Shown here in pieces: positions 25,603 to 32,742 of a DNA stretch of 32,742 nucleotides. The notes beneath the pieces are model-generated. The model was not told the origin of the DNA. It did no database searches and saw only the letters and a program-made list of their open reading frames with translations. The first letter of the stretch is position 1. Every line of letters starts with the position of its first letter. The position numbers were made by a program, and so were the translations under genes. The DNA comes from Desulfobulbus sp. Tol-SR (GTDB lineage Bacteria; Desulfobacterota; Desulfobulbia; Desulfobulbales; Desulfocapsaceae), in contig JROS01000031.1 of the NCBI GenBank assembly GCA_000769715.1, forward strand, positions 1 to 32,742. The letters run 5' to 3'.

Positions 25603-26694
25603 TCAGCCGTGCAGCAGTTGCGCCGCAGGTCGGCCGTGTTCCAGGGTGTAGTTGTAATACGAGGCGCAGATGCCTTCGACCGACAGCATACACGGACCGA
25701 TCGGATGCTCGATGGTGCAGGCCTTGCCGAAGTCGGGACAGTCAGGCGGCAGGCCAAGACCGGACATGATCATGCCGCAGATACACTGGCAGTGGATTTC
25801 CTCGTCCGGCAGGCGGACGTTGAAGCGCTTGGTGGCGTCATAGAGCGACAGCTCGTCACGAATCACGAACCCGCTCTCCTCGATGATCCCGAGCCCTCGC
25901 CAGATGGTGTCGACGGCGAAAAACACCTCGGCGACCATCTTCTTGGCCTTGCGGTATTCCTCGGAAGAATAGACCACGGCCGAGAGGTTGTCGACCTGGG
26001 TTATCCCCCTCTTGATCTGTTTGACCATGTTGAGCAGGCAGCGCAGGATGTCCTCCTGCTCGAACCCGGCGATGCAGCAGGCCAGACGGTGTTTCTGGGC
26101 CAGGGTGGTGTAGGCCTCGGTATCGGAGAGGGAGTTGATGTGGTCGGAACAGAGCAGGCCGTCGATGTTGAGGTGGGGGTCGGCCAGCAATGAATCCAGG
26201 GTCGGCGGCAGCAGGCGGATGGAGGGGATGACGCAGAAGTTGTCGATCCCGCGGGAGGCGGCATCGAGGATGACCTCGGCAATGCCCGGCGCCGTCGCCT
26301 CGAAACCGACCGCCGGATAGACGATGATCTTGTCCGGGTTGGCCTCGGCGATCGCCAGGCTCTCCCCCGGGGTCGAGATGACCTCGACCAGAGCACCCTT
26401 GTCCCGGATCGAGGCCAGCGATTCCCGGGTCCCTCTGACCTGCAGCAGGTCTTCACAGGTCGTCGTAATGACATCCGGTTGCTTGGCGATCTTGACGAAG
26501 GCATCGATATGCCCGGAGGGCATGACGCAGACGGTGCAACCGGGCCCGGCGACGAGTTCGAGGTCGTGCGGCAGCCGCTCCCTCAGGTCATAGCGCAGGA
26601 TTGCGCGATTTTGGGTACCGCAGACCACCATTACCCTGATCGGTCTGTCGACGATGTGCTGCAGTTCCAGTAAGAGTTCCTGGGATGACGGCAT
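25603..26694 (-). CDS. hypD: Divergent HypD, hydrogenase Fe(CN)2CO cofactor assembly protein
   Basis: A 363-residue Fe-S protein of the HypD family, the scaffold that with HypC builds the Fe(CN)2CO group of [NiFe] hydrogenases. The N-terminal cysteine motif is VCGTQNRAI (Cys25), where the family usually has CGTHTHAI. The second motif is GPGCTVCV (Cys53, Cys56) instead of GPGCPVCV. The C-terminal [4Fe-4S] domain from residue 302 is well kept: CICGMIMSGLGLPPDCPDFG, then KACTIEHPIGPCMLSVEGIC. The middle has VYPAVGFEATAPG, near the usual GFETTAP. The start ATG 26694 has AGGAA upstream. A strong terminator sits 36 bases before it. The substitutions suggest a specialised paralogue; an annotation as ordinary HypD is still reasonable. 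Confidence 0.88.
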   Translation of the reverse strand: MPSSQELLLELQHIVDRPIRVMVVCGTQNRAILRYDLRERLPHDLELVAGPGCTVCVMPSGHIDAFVKIAKQPDVITTTCEDLLQVRGTRESLASIRDKGALVEVISTPGESLAIAEANPDKIIVYPAVGFEATAPGIAEVILDAASRGIDNFCVIPSIRLLPPTLDSLLADPHLNIDGLLCSDHINSLSDTEAYTTLAQKHRLACCIAGFEQEDILRCLLNMVKQIKRGITQVDNLSAVVYSSEEYRKAKKMVAEVFFAVDTIWRGLGIIEESGFVIRDELSLYDATKRFNVRLPDEEIHCQCICGMIMSGLGLPPDCPDFGKACTIEHPIGPCMLSVEGICASYYNYTLEHGRPAAQLLHG

Positions 26695-26729
26695 GATCAC
26701 ATTCCTGTTCCGGGCTGTCAGAGACTGAT

Positions 26730-26757
26730 AAAAAAAGACGGGACCACAAGTGGTCCC
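26730..26757 (-). terminator. Rho-independent terminator between the CxxC gene and hypD
   Basis: On the minus strand GGGACCAC-TT-GTGGTCCC (26757-26740) is followed by GTCTTTTTTTATC, a perfect stem and a seven-T run. It lies about 75 bases after the stop of the small CxxC gene and only 36 bases before hypD, so hypD-hypA would depend on read-through or on a promoter I cannot see. Confidence 0.85.
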
Positions 26758-26831
26758 ATCCATGTCTAACACCTTCGGCCCATTCCTTCAACTCCCAATG
26801 CAGTGAAAGGCCGGTATCGGTCAACGTGGAA

Positions 26832-27077
26832 TCAGGACTCTTCAGCCTGCTCCTTCATTACCGCATAGCTCTTGCTGTCGGTGATTTTCTCACTGTTCAG
26901 CCTGTCGATCTCTTCCTTGGTCAGATGAAACTTGCCGCAGGCCGGGCAGGTGGCGTCGAATTCATCGCCGACCGCCCGCGCCTTCAGTTCATCGATGGTC
27001 ATATGACCGATATACCCGCACACGCCGCTTGGGTTCTCGGCTCGAACCTGATATCTTTTCTCTGTTTGTTCCGTCAT
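26832..27077 (-). CDS. Small CxxC protein in the hydrogenase cluster
   Basis: An 81-residue soluble protein of unknown function. It has three cysteines: one in SGVCGYIGHM (residue 20) and the pair in ATCPACGKFHL (44 and 47), with His51 nearby. That could give a single zinc or iron site, similar to half of a zinc ribbon or rubredoxin knuckle. The C-terminal third is charged and helical. The start at 27077 follows GAGGAG at about 7 bases. It lies between mvhA and hypD on the same strand, behind its own candidate promoter with a palindrome and before a strong terminator, so it may be transcribed as a single gene. Its position suggests a hydrogenase-linked task; the sequence does not prove one. 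Confidence 0.7.
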   Translation of the reverse strand: MTEQTEKRYQVRAENPSGVCGYIGHMTIDELKARAVGDEFDATCPACGKFHLTKEEIDRLNSEKITDSKSYAVMKEQAEES

Positions 27078-27132
27078 TTCAGTCTCCTCGCGCTATATCA
27101 ATATATCCCCGAGAGATGCCTGATGGGTATAC

Positions 27133-27161
27133 ACTATAAACTTTCTGTACAGAATATACAA
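27133..27161 (-). promoter_or_regulatory. Candidate promoter with palindromic operator before the CxxC gene
   Basis: On the minus strand TTGTAT (27161-27156), a 17-base spacer and TATAGT (27138-27133, 5 of 6 consensus) form a promoter about 55 bases upstream of the ATG at 27077. The perfect 12-base palindrome TTCTGTACAGAA (27143-27154) lies inside the spacer, where a bound repressor would block polymerase. The region is AT-rich in GC-rich DNA. The regulator is unknown. Confidence 0.5.
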
Positions 27162-27244
27162 ACCATCATCGAAGGTGTCGTGAAAGTCGTGGCCGAAAAA
27201 ACTCCGGCCCCTTCCCTTCAGCCCACCCCCCGGCCGTCGGTTTC

Positions 27245-27263
27245 GATACCGGCAGCCGGGATC
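27245..27263. repeat. Imperfect hairpin after mvhA
   Basis: GATaCCGGC-A-GCCGGgATC pairs with one mismatch and lies 14-32 bases past the mvhA stop. No T-run follows on the minus strand, so a terminator function is only possible. Confidence 0.3.
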
Positions 27264-27276
27264 GGGCCTTCATCTT

Positions 27277-28725
27277 TTAACTGACGATCCTGTCGATCTC
27301 CTCTCCCTTCGAATCGATGATGCTCACTGCCACAGGTACACCGCCATCCAGGCGGTGCGTAGCGCAGGACATTCAGGGGTCGTAGGCGCGCACCGCCATC
27401 TCGACCTGATTGAGCAGGCCCTGGTTGTAGACGCCCCCCTTGATCAGGGAGGTCGCCGCCTGTTTGACGCTCATGTTCATCGGGGCGATGTTGTGGGTGG
27501 TGCCGACGATCAGGTTGGCGCTCTTGATGCAGCCGTTGTCATCGGTGGTGTAGTCATGGATCAGGGTGCCGCGCGGGGCCTCGACGATGCCGACGCCGCG
27601 CCCGGCCTTCGGCTCGACCTTGGCCCTGACATTGGGATCGGTGATCCCTTCCCATTGAAGCAGCTCGATGGTCCGCTCGCAGGCATAGACCAGCTCGATC
27701 AGACGGGCATAGTGATACAGCAGGGTGGCCTGGGCCGGGCGACCGAAGGCGGCGCGGAACTCCTCCAGGGCGGCCTGGGCCTTCGGGGTGCTCATCTGTT
27801 CGCAGACGTTGATCCGCGCCAGGGTGTTGGCCCGATAGATGCCCTTGGGATTCTCGTAGTTCAGGTCGAACCCTTCACCCCAGGATTTGGCGTACGGCAT
27901 CTTGGCATAGGCCCAGGGCTCGACGTGTTCGCCGAGGTAATCGGCGTAATCGACCCCCTCGAAGTCGACGTAGCTGCCGTCGGCCTTCATCAGCCGCTGC
28001 TTGCCGTCATAGATCCGGAACGAGCCGTCGGCCCGGTCGACGGTGCCGAGGAACCCGGTCTTGATCACCCCGAGGGTGCCGATCGTGTCCATGTACTTGG
28101 CGAAGACGTTGGTCTTGGCGAAGTCGAGGGCATAGCAGGCGAAATCGAGCAGGGTCCGGGTCCCTTCGAGCAGTTCCTGTCGTTCCGCCTCGACCATCGG
28201 CTTGGCGAAGCCGCCGACGACGCCGGCGATCGGGTGGATCGCCTTGCCGGCAAACTTGTCGAGCATCATCTGGCCGAGCTGTCGCATCTTGACGACCTTG
28301 GTCGCCAGTTCCGGCGCCGCCTTGACCACGCCGATGACGTTGCGGACGGCATAGTCGGCGTCCGGGCCGAGGACGAAGTCCGGGGCGGCGAGGAAGAAGA
28401 AGTGCAGGATCTTGTCGTTGATGTGGGCCATGACCTGGCACATCTCCCGCAGCTTGTGGCCGGTCGGGGTCGGGGTGACGCCGAAGGCGCCGTCGACCGC
28501 CTTGTTGGAGGCGAGATGGTGCATCCACGGACAGATGCCGCAGATCCGGTTGACGATGCGGGGGACCTCTTCCGCCGGCCGGCCCTCGATGAATTTTTCA
28601 AACCCGCGCAGGGACTGGATGTGCAGAAATGCATCTTCCACGTTGCCGGCATCGTCGAGATGGATGGCAATCTTGGCGTGTCCTTCTATGCGGGAAACTG
28701 GTGCTATGTTGAGTACAGTTCCCAT
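27277..28725 (-). CDS. mvhA: [NiFeSe] hydrogenase large subunit MvhA, selenoprotein (UGA = Sec451)
   Basis: Catalytic large subunit of an F420-non-reducing (Mvh/Vhu, group 3c) hydrogenase that splits H2 and passes electrons through MvhG and MvhD to HdrA. The N-terminus has SRIEGHAKI and the first nickel motif RICGICPWMHH (Cys62, Cys65). After 450 codons comes a UGA (27375-27373) exactly where the second nickel motif needs its first cysteine: YDP-UGA-MSCATH. The frame then runs 31 more codons, with sensible sequence (RLDGGVPVAVSIIDSKGE), to a TAA at 27277-27279. DPUxxC is the known motif of NiFeSe enzymes. The 25 residues after His457 would be the tail removed by the maturation protease. Without decoding, the protein would lack half its nickel ligands. 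AGGAGGAAAG precedes the ATG; mvhG ends one base upstream. Confidence 0.93.
27339..27375 (-). promoter_or_regulatory. Bacterial SECIS element of mvhA (UGA plus hairpin)
   Basis: After the UGA (27375-27373) come 15 bases, then the perfect 7-base stem CACCGCC (27357-27351), the loop TGGAT (27350-27346) and GGCGGTG (27345-27339). The loop begins 22 bases after the UGA and carries a G at its second position, fitting the bacterial SelB-bound SECIS rules as I know them. It lies within the coding sequence, as is normal for bacteria. Confidence 0.8.
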
Positions 28726-28726
28726 A

Positions 28727-29671
28727 TCAGCTTTCCTCCTCTTCTACCCGTTTTTTGACCGGTTTGAGCATCCCATGGGCGCCGGAGAAGCGCAGGATGG
28801 AGCGGCGATCGACCACGGAATTGAAATCGATACCATTGCTGGCCAGAGCATTCATCATGTCAAGCAGCTGGTTGCCGTCCTTACGGACCGGACCGAAACA
28901 GCCGCGGCAGGGGACGCGGGCGCTGATGCAGCTCGGCGCCCCCAGTTTGGCACAGCCGGCGGCGGTTACCGGCCCCATGCACATATAGCCCTGCTCGAGC
29001 AGGCAGCGCATCTCGCTGATCGGCTCGCCCGGGGTGAATTCGGCGTTGGTGATGAAGCGCTTGACCTTGGTGACGGCGCCCTTGCCCTCCCGTTTGGTCG
29101 GGCAGGTATCGCAGACGCTCTTGCCCGGCAGCACCGGCGGCCGGCCCTCGAGCAGGGAAACGATCACCTCGGCGATCAGGGCCGGATTCGGCGGGCAGCC
29201 GGGAAGCTGCATGTCGATCTTGACCTTCTCATCGCAGGCATACACCCTGTCAAGCGGTGCCGGCACCTCAACGGTCGGCACGGTCGCCCCCGGATCGGTG
29301 GTCAGGGTCTGATAGATGCCTTCCCAACTCGTCTTGCGGTCCTGGCCGTTCATCAGCGCCGGGATGCCGCCATGGGTGGCACAGGTGCCGAGGGCGATCA
29401 GGACCTTGCACTTTTTCCGCATCTCTTCCAGCACTTCCAGGTGCTCATGATTTGATACGCCGCCGGTGACGATACCGACCGTCGCCTCGGGGATCTCCAG
29501 AGTCACCCCTTCACCGCACTGACCGAAGTACTTATGGTCCATCAGGACCGGGGCATGGACGATATCGAGGGCCTCGGTGATGATCGGCACCAGGGCCTCG
29601 CCGATGTTCAGGATCGCGATCTCGCAACCGGAACAGGAGCCCAGCCATTCCAAAGCAGTAGGTACACCCAT
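28727..29671 (-). CDS. mvhG: F420-non-reducing hydrogenase small subunit MvhG
   Basis: A 314-residue Fe-S electron-transfer subunit linking the MvhA active site to MvhD. The N-terminus EWLGSCSGCEIAIL is the hallmark of the small-subunit proximal cluster, followed by LIALGTCATHGGIPAL and MQLPGCPPNPALIAE, which supply its other ligands. The C-terminal half has further cysteines (SVCDTCPTKREGKG, EQGYMCMGPVTAAGC, RVPCRGCFGP) for the medial and distal [4Fe-4S] clusters. No twin-arginine signal is present, so the enzyme is cytoplasmic, as expected for the Mvh type. It has a perfect Shine-Dalgarno (AAAGGAGGT) placed in the 11-base gap after mvhD and ends one base before mvhA, showing a tight operon. 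Confidence 0.95.
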   Translation of the reverse strand: MGVPTALEWLGSCSGCEIAILNIGEALVPIITEALDIVHAPVLMDHKYFGQCGEGVTLEIPEATVGIVTGGVSNHEHLEVLEEMRKKCKVLIALGTCATHGGIPALMNGQDRKTSWEGIYQTLTTDPGATVPTVEVPAPLDRVYACDEKVKIDMQLPGCPPNPALIAEVIVSLLEGRPPVLPGKSVCDTCPTKREGKGAVTKVKRFITNAEFTPGEPISEMRCLLEQGYMCMGPVTAAGCAKLGAPSCISARVPCRGCFGPVRKDGNQLLDMMNALASNGIDFNSVVDRRSILRFSGAHGMLKPVKKRVEEEES

Positions 29672-29682
29672 AGCAACCTCCT

Positions 29683-30105
29683 TTATGCCGAGACGGCGGC
29701 ATCTTGATTGTTAATGGGGCCCAACTGCTTGATACGGTTTGTCATATCGGTGACTGCCTTGACAAATTTATCAGGCTCGGCGGAGGATACCCAGGTTATC
29801 TCGAAACGACCACTTTCATAGCCGAAATCTTCCAGCAGTTCGGTGATCATATCGGAACGGCGCATTGCTTTATAATTACCATCCAGGTAATGGCATTCAC
29901 CGAGGTGTCAGCCAAGGACCATGACGCCGTCGGCCCCCTGGCCCAAGGCATCCATGACGTGTTCGGGATGGACCATCCCCGAGCACATCACCCGGATAAT
30001 CCGTACGTTGTGCGGATACTGCATCCTGGCGGTTCCGGCCAGATCGGCGGCGGCGTAGGAGCACCAGTTGCAGCAGAATGCAATGATTTTCGGCTCAAAA
30101 CTCAT
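29683..30105 (-). CDS. mvhD: MvhD [2Fe-2S] subunit, selenoprotein (UGA = Sec66)
   Basis: A 140-residue iron-sulfur protein that carries electrons from the hydrogenase MvhAG to HdrA. It starts [20 protein letters not shown], typical of MvhD, then has [11 protein letters not shown]. After GADGVMVLG comes an in-frame UGA (29910-29908), and the sequence continues [17 protein letters not shown] and on to a normal MvhD C-terminus ending at TAA 29683-29685. The family has Cys (GCHxGDCHY) at that place and is known to include Sec forms, so UGA = Sec66 is well supported. Read conventionally, the gene would appear as two pieces. Start ATG 30105 follows AAGGAGTGG at 8 bases. hdrA ends 55 bases upstream. 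Confidence 0.93.
29875..29910 (-). promoter_or_regulatory. Bacterial SECIS element of mvhD (UGA plus hairpin)
   Basis: After the UGA (29910-29908) come 16 bases, then the perfect 6-base stem ATTACC (29891-29886), loop TGGAT (29885-29881) and GGTAAT (29880-29875). The loop starts 22 bases after the UGA, the same distance and the same loop as in mvhA, although the stem sequences differ. This independent agreement supports selenocysteine decoding. Confidence 0.8.
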
Positions 30106-30160
30106 TTGTTCCACTCCTTGTATACATGAAAGTTCATTTCTCAGTTGTTCGACATGGGAA

Positions 30161-32742
30161 TCAGACCGCAAGGGCCGCCTGAATCTGGCTGCTGATCTGC
30201 TTCATGGTAAATCCGGCGATATAGACGCCGCGCTTCGGGCAGGTACCCTGACACAGACCGCATCCCTTGCACTGGGCCTTGTTGACACTGATGATCCGTT
30301 TGCCCTCGCCGCCCTCAACGCCGGCCTCGATGGTCGTCAGGGTGATGGCGTTGTAGGGGCAGACATCGATGCACAGGGCGCAGCCGTCACAGTAATCGGG
30401 ATCGACGGTGGCCTTCACCGCATCGAGCGATACCTGCGATTTCGACAGCAGGGTGGCGGCCCGGGCCGAGGCCGCCAGCGCCTGGGCGACCGACTCCTCT
30501 ATCGGTTTGGGATAATGGGCGATGCCCGCCACGAACATGCCGTCGGTCGAGAAATCAACCGGCCGGAGCTTGGCATGGGCCTCCTGAAAGAAACCGTCGC
30601 CATCGACCGGGATCTTGTACAGCTTGGCGAGGTCGGCGGCATCGGCCTTCGGCCGGATCGCCGAGGCGAGAATCACCATATCGGCCTTGATCTTCAGCGG
30701 ACGGTGCAGGACATGGTCCCAGACCTCGACATTGACATGGTTGCCGGACTCGCGCGAGCCGACACACTGGATGTAGACGAAGTTCTTGCTCGACTTGATA
30801 TGTTTCTCTTTCAGTTCATGGAGCTTGTCGAATTCGATCGAGGTCACCACCCGCTTGATCTCGTTGTAGCCATACTCCGTCGGCGAATAGATATTGCCGC
30901 CGGTGGCGATGATGCCGACGCCGTGCTCGATGACGGTGGAGATGCCGCTCGTCGAGGTGATGGTCGACCTGAAGTTGCCGACGAAACCATCGACCGCGGT
31001 GACTTCAGACCCCTTATGGATGGTGATTTTGTCGTTCCACACGACCTTGTCGACAAGTTTGGCGACCCGGGTCGGAATATGTTCGCCGGACCAGGTATGC
31101 TTCAGGTACAGGGCGTTGCCGCCGAGGGTCTCGGTCCGTTCGACGAGGTTGACCTCAAAGCCCTGCTCGGCCAGGTTCAGGGCCGCGGTCATGCCGGCGA
31201 CCCCGCCGCCGACCACCAGGGCGGTCCGGGTGATCGGCACCGCGATCGGTTGCAGCGAGGTGCCATAGGTGACCTTGGCGGCCGCCATCCGCACCAGGTC
31301 CTTGGCCTTGGCCGTGGCATGGCTCGGGTCCTTGCTGTGGACCCAGGAGTTGTGATTCCTGATATTGGCCATCTCCACCAGGTACTCGTTCAGGCCTGCC
31401 GCCTTGAGGGTCTCGCGGAACAGGGGCTCATGGGTCCGCGGGGTGCAGGCGGCGATGACGATGCGGTTGAGGTTCTGCTCCTGGATCCGCTTGGTGATCT
31501 GCTCCTGGGTATCCTGCGAACAGGAGAACAGGTTGCGCTCGACGTAGACGACGTTGGGCAGGGTCGCGGCGTAGTCCTCGACCGCCTCGACATCCACCAC
31601 CCCGGCGATGTTCGAGCCGCAGTGGCAGACGAAGACCCCGATTCGCGGATCTTCGGCGCTGATATCCTTTTCCTCGGGAAAGGTCGCCTCGGAGGTCAGC
31701 TCGTGCCGCGCCGGGGAGAGCAGGTCGGCCACCGCCGCCGCAGCGGCGGAACCCTCGACCACCGACTGGGGTATATCCTTGGGGCCGGCGAAGGCGCCGC
31801 AGGTGAAGATACCGGCCTGGGAGGTCTGGACCGGGGCAAAATCGGAGGTGGCGGCGAATTTGTCGGCCGTCAGCTGAATTCCGGTGGTCTCGGCCAGATC
31901 GAGGACGTGCTTCGGCGTCTGCAGCCCGACCGAGAGGACGACCATGTCGTAATACTCCTCGACCTGGCGCCCCTTCTCGTTGATGTAATGGATGCGCAGG
32001 TCGCCGTTGGGGCCCTGCGGCTCGACGCCGTTGACGCGGCAGCGGACGAAACGGACATTGGACTCGTCCCTGGCCCGCTCGAGGTACTTGTCGAAATCCT
32101 TGCCGTGGGTCCGCATATCCATATAGAAGATCGTCGTCGCCAGCCCCGGGACGTGGTCCTTGGCGATGACCGCCTCCTTGATGGCGTACATGCAGCAGAC
32201 CGACGAGCAGTAGCCGTTGCCGCAGAGGTTCTCGTCGCGGGAACCGATGCACTGGAGGAAGGCGACCTTGGTGACCGGCTTGCCGTCGGAGGGGCGGACC
32301 AGATGGCCTTCGGTCGGCCCGGAGGCCGACAGATAGCGCTCGAGCTGGAGGGCGGTGATGACGTTCGGCATCGTGCCGTAGCCCCAGACCTGGGCCGGTT
32401 TCGGATCATAGGCCTCAAAGCCGGGGGCGAGAATGACGGCGCCGACGTTGATCTGATGGGTCTTCTCGGTATCGTCGAAATTGATCGCCCCGGCATCGCA
32501 GACCTTCTCGCAGAAGCCGCAGGCCCCAGGTTTCTGCAGCCGGATGCAGCTGGCCGGATCGATCTGGTACTTCAACGGCACCGCCTGGGCGTACTTGACA
32601 TAGATCGCCTTGCGTTTGCCGGTGCCGGCGTCGTACTCGCTGTCCACCTTCTTCGGACATTTCTCGGCACAGGCGCCGCAGGCGATGCACTTGTCCATGT
32701 CCACAAAACGTGGAGATTCTTTGACTGTTACGGTAAAATCCC
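30161..32742 (-). CDS. hdrA: HdrA-type heterodisulfide reductase subunit A (5' end beyond window)
   Basis: At least 859 residues; the frame stays open to the right edge, so the N-terminus is missing. The protein is a duplicated HdrA. The visible part of the first unit starts with a ferredoxin motif ([12 protein letters not shown]), a second cysteine motif ([12 protein letters not shown]), and the first FAD module's [21 protein letters not shown] second HdrA unit begins at [20 protein letters not shown], with the FAD-binding [17 protein letters not shown]. The C-terminus carries two more [4Fe-4S] motifs ([24 protein letters not shown]). HdrA bifurcates electrons at its flavin: with MvhADG it would couple H2 oxidation to ferredoxin and (hetero)disulfide reduction. 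hdrB/hdrC or other partners may lie to the right of the window. No UGA codon occurs in the visible part. Confidence 0.92.
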   Translation of the reverse strand, partial: DFTVTVKESPRFVDMDKCIACGACAEKCPKKVDSEYDAGTGKRKAIYVKYAQAVPLKYQIDPASCIRLQKPGACGFCEKVCDAGAINFDDTEKTHQINVGAVILAPGFEAYDPKPAQVWGYGTMPNVITALQLERYLSASGPTEGHLVRPSDGKPVTKVAFLQCIGSRDENLCGNGYCSSVCCMYAIKEAVIAKDHVPGLATTIFYMDMRTHGKDFDKYLERARDESNVRFVRCRVNGVEPQGPNGDLRIHYINEKGRQVEEYYDMVVLSVGLQTPKHVLDLAETTGIQLTADKFAATSDFAPVQTSQAGIFTCGAFAGPKDIPQSVVEGSAAAAAVADLLSPARHELTSEATFPEEKDISAEDPRIGVFVCHCGSNIAGVVDVEAVEDYAATLPNVVYVERNLFSCSQDTQEQITKRIQEQNLNRIVIAACTPRTHEPLFRETLKAAGLNEYLVEMANIRNHNSWVHSKDPSHATAKAKDLVRMAAAKVTYGTSLQPIAVPITRTALVVGGGVAGMTAALNLAEQGFEVNLVERTETLGGNALYLKHTWSGEHIPTRVAKLVDKVVWNDKITIHKGSEVTAVDGFVGNFRSTITSTSGISTVIEHGVGIIATGGNIYSPTEYGYNEIKRVVTSIEFDKLHELKEKHIKSSKNFVYIQCVGSRESGNHVNVEVWDHVLHRPLKIKADMVILASAIRPKADAADLAKLYKIPVDGDGFFQEAHAKLRPVDFSTDGMFVAGIAHYPKPIEESVAQALAASARAATLLSKSQVSLDAVKATVDPDYCDGCALCIDVCPYNAITLTTIEAGVEGGEGKRIISVNKAQCKGCGLCQGTCPKRGVYIAGFTMKQISSQIQAALAV

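Noticed and set aside
25590..25606. UGA at the end of hypD, and UGA at the end of the small CxxC gene (26832-26834), considered as selenocysteine
   Set aside because: Both proteins end at a family-typical or plausible place, and the sequence beyond the UGA shows no conserved pattern and no SECIS-like hairpin at the right distance.

Overview
The window (high GC, about 60-65 percent by eye) most likely comes from an anaerobic, hydrogen- and sulfur-metabolising Desulfobacterota, probably of the Desulfobulbales type. That is an inference from the gene content: HdrA with an Mvh-type [NiFe(Se)] hydrogenase, an FMN glutamate-synthase-like protein, and many small Desulfobacterota-style accessory genes. 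No rRNA, tRNA, CRISPR array or insertion sequence was recognised.

Left part (1-9.4 kb): an NAD-binding epimerase-like/DUF2867 protein; a nicotinamide salvage pair (pncA-pncB, coupled by a 4-base overlap) behind an AT-rich region with two tandem inverted repeats; a two-helix potassium channel with a TrkA module; an exported DUF3124 protein; an EamA exporter; a decapitated acyl-CoA synthetase remnant; a small helical protein; and a stand-alone ParB N-terminal-like domain.

Middle part (9.4-25.3 kb): cell-envelope genes dominate. PBP1C (pbpC) is paired with a large bacterial alpha-2-macroglobulin whose 5' end is broken by a frameshift plus a probable internal deletion. Next come an FMN-binding glutamate-synthase family protein with an N-terminal cysteine cluster, a small membrane protein, a PAS/LuxR regulator whose N-terminus appears frameshifted, PBP1B (mrcB) followed by a TPR lipoprotein, and chorismate synthase (aroC).

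Right part (25.3-32.7 kb), the most interesting region: a minus-strand cluster that reads hdrA (cut by the window edge), mvhD, mvhG, mvhA, a small CxxC protein, hypD-like, hypA-like. Both mvhD and mvhA contain an in-frame UGA at a catalytic or cluster cysteine position, and the conserved protein sequence continues after it. Both are therefore selenoproteins by sequence. Each UGA is followed by a hairpin with the identical UGGAU loop exactly 22 nucleotides downstream. A conventional gene caller would truncate MvhA just before its second nickel-binding motif and split MvhD in two. The complex is predicted to be a flavin-based electron-bifurcating H2:heterodisulfide/ferredoxin oxidoreductase. The maturation genes beside it are also unusual: HypA lacks its whole zinc-binding loop, and HypD has altered CGTH and CPVC motifs. 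Together they look like a dedicated, diverged maturation set for a selenium-containing hydrogenase; that link is inference.
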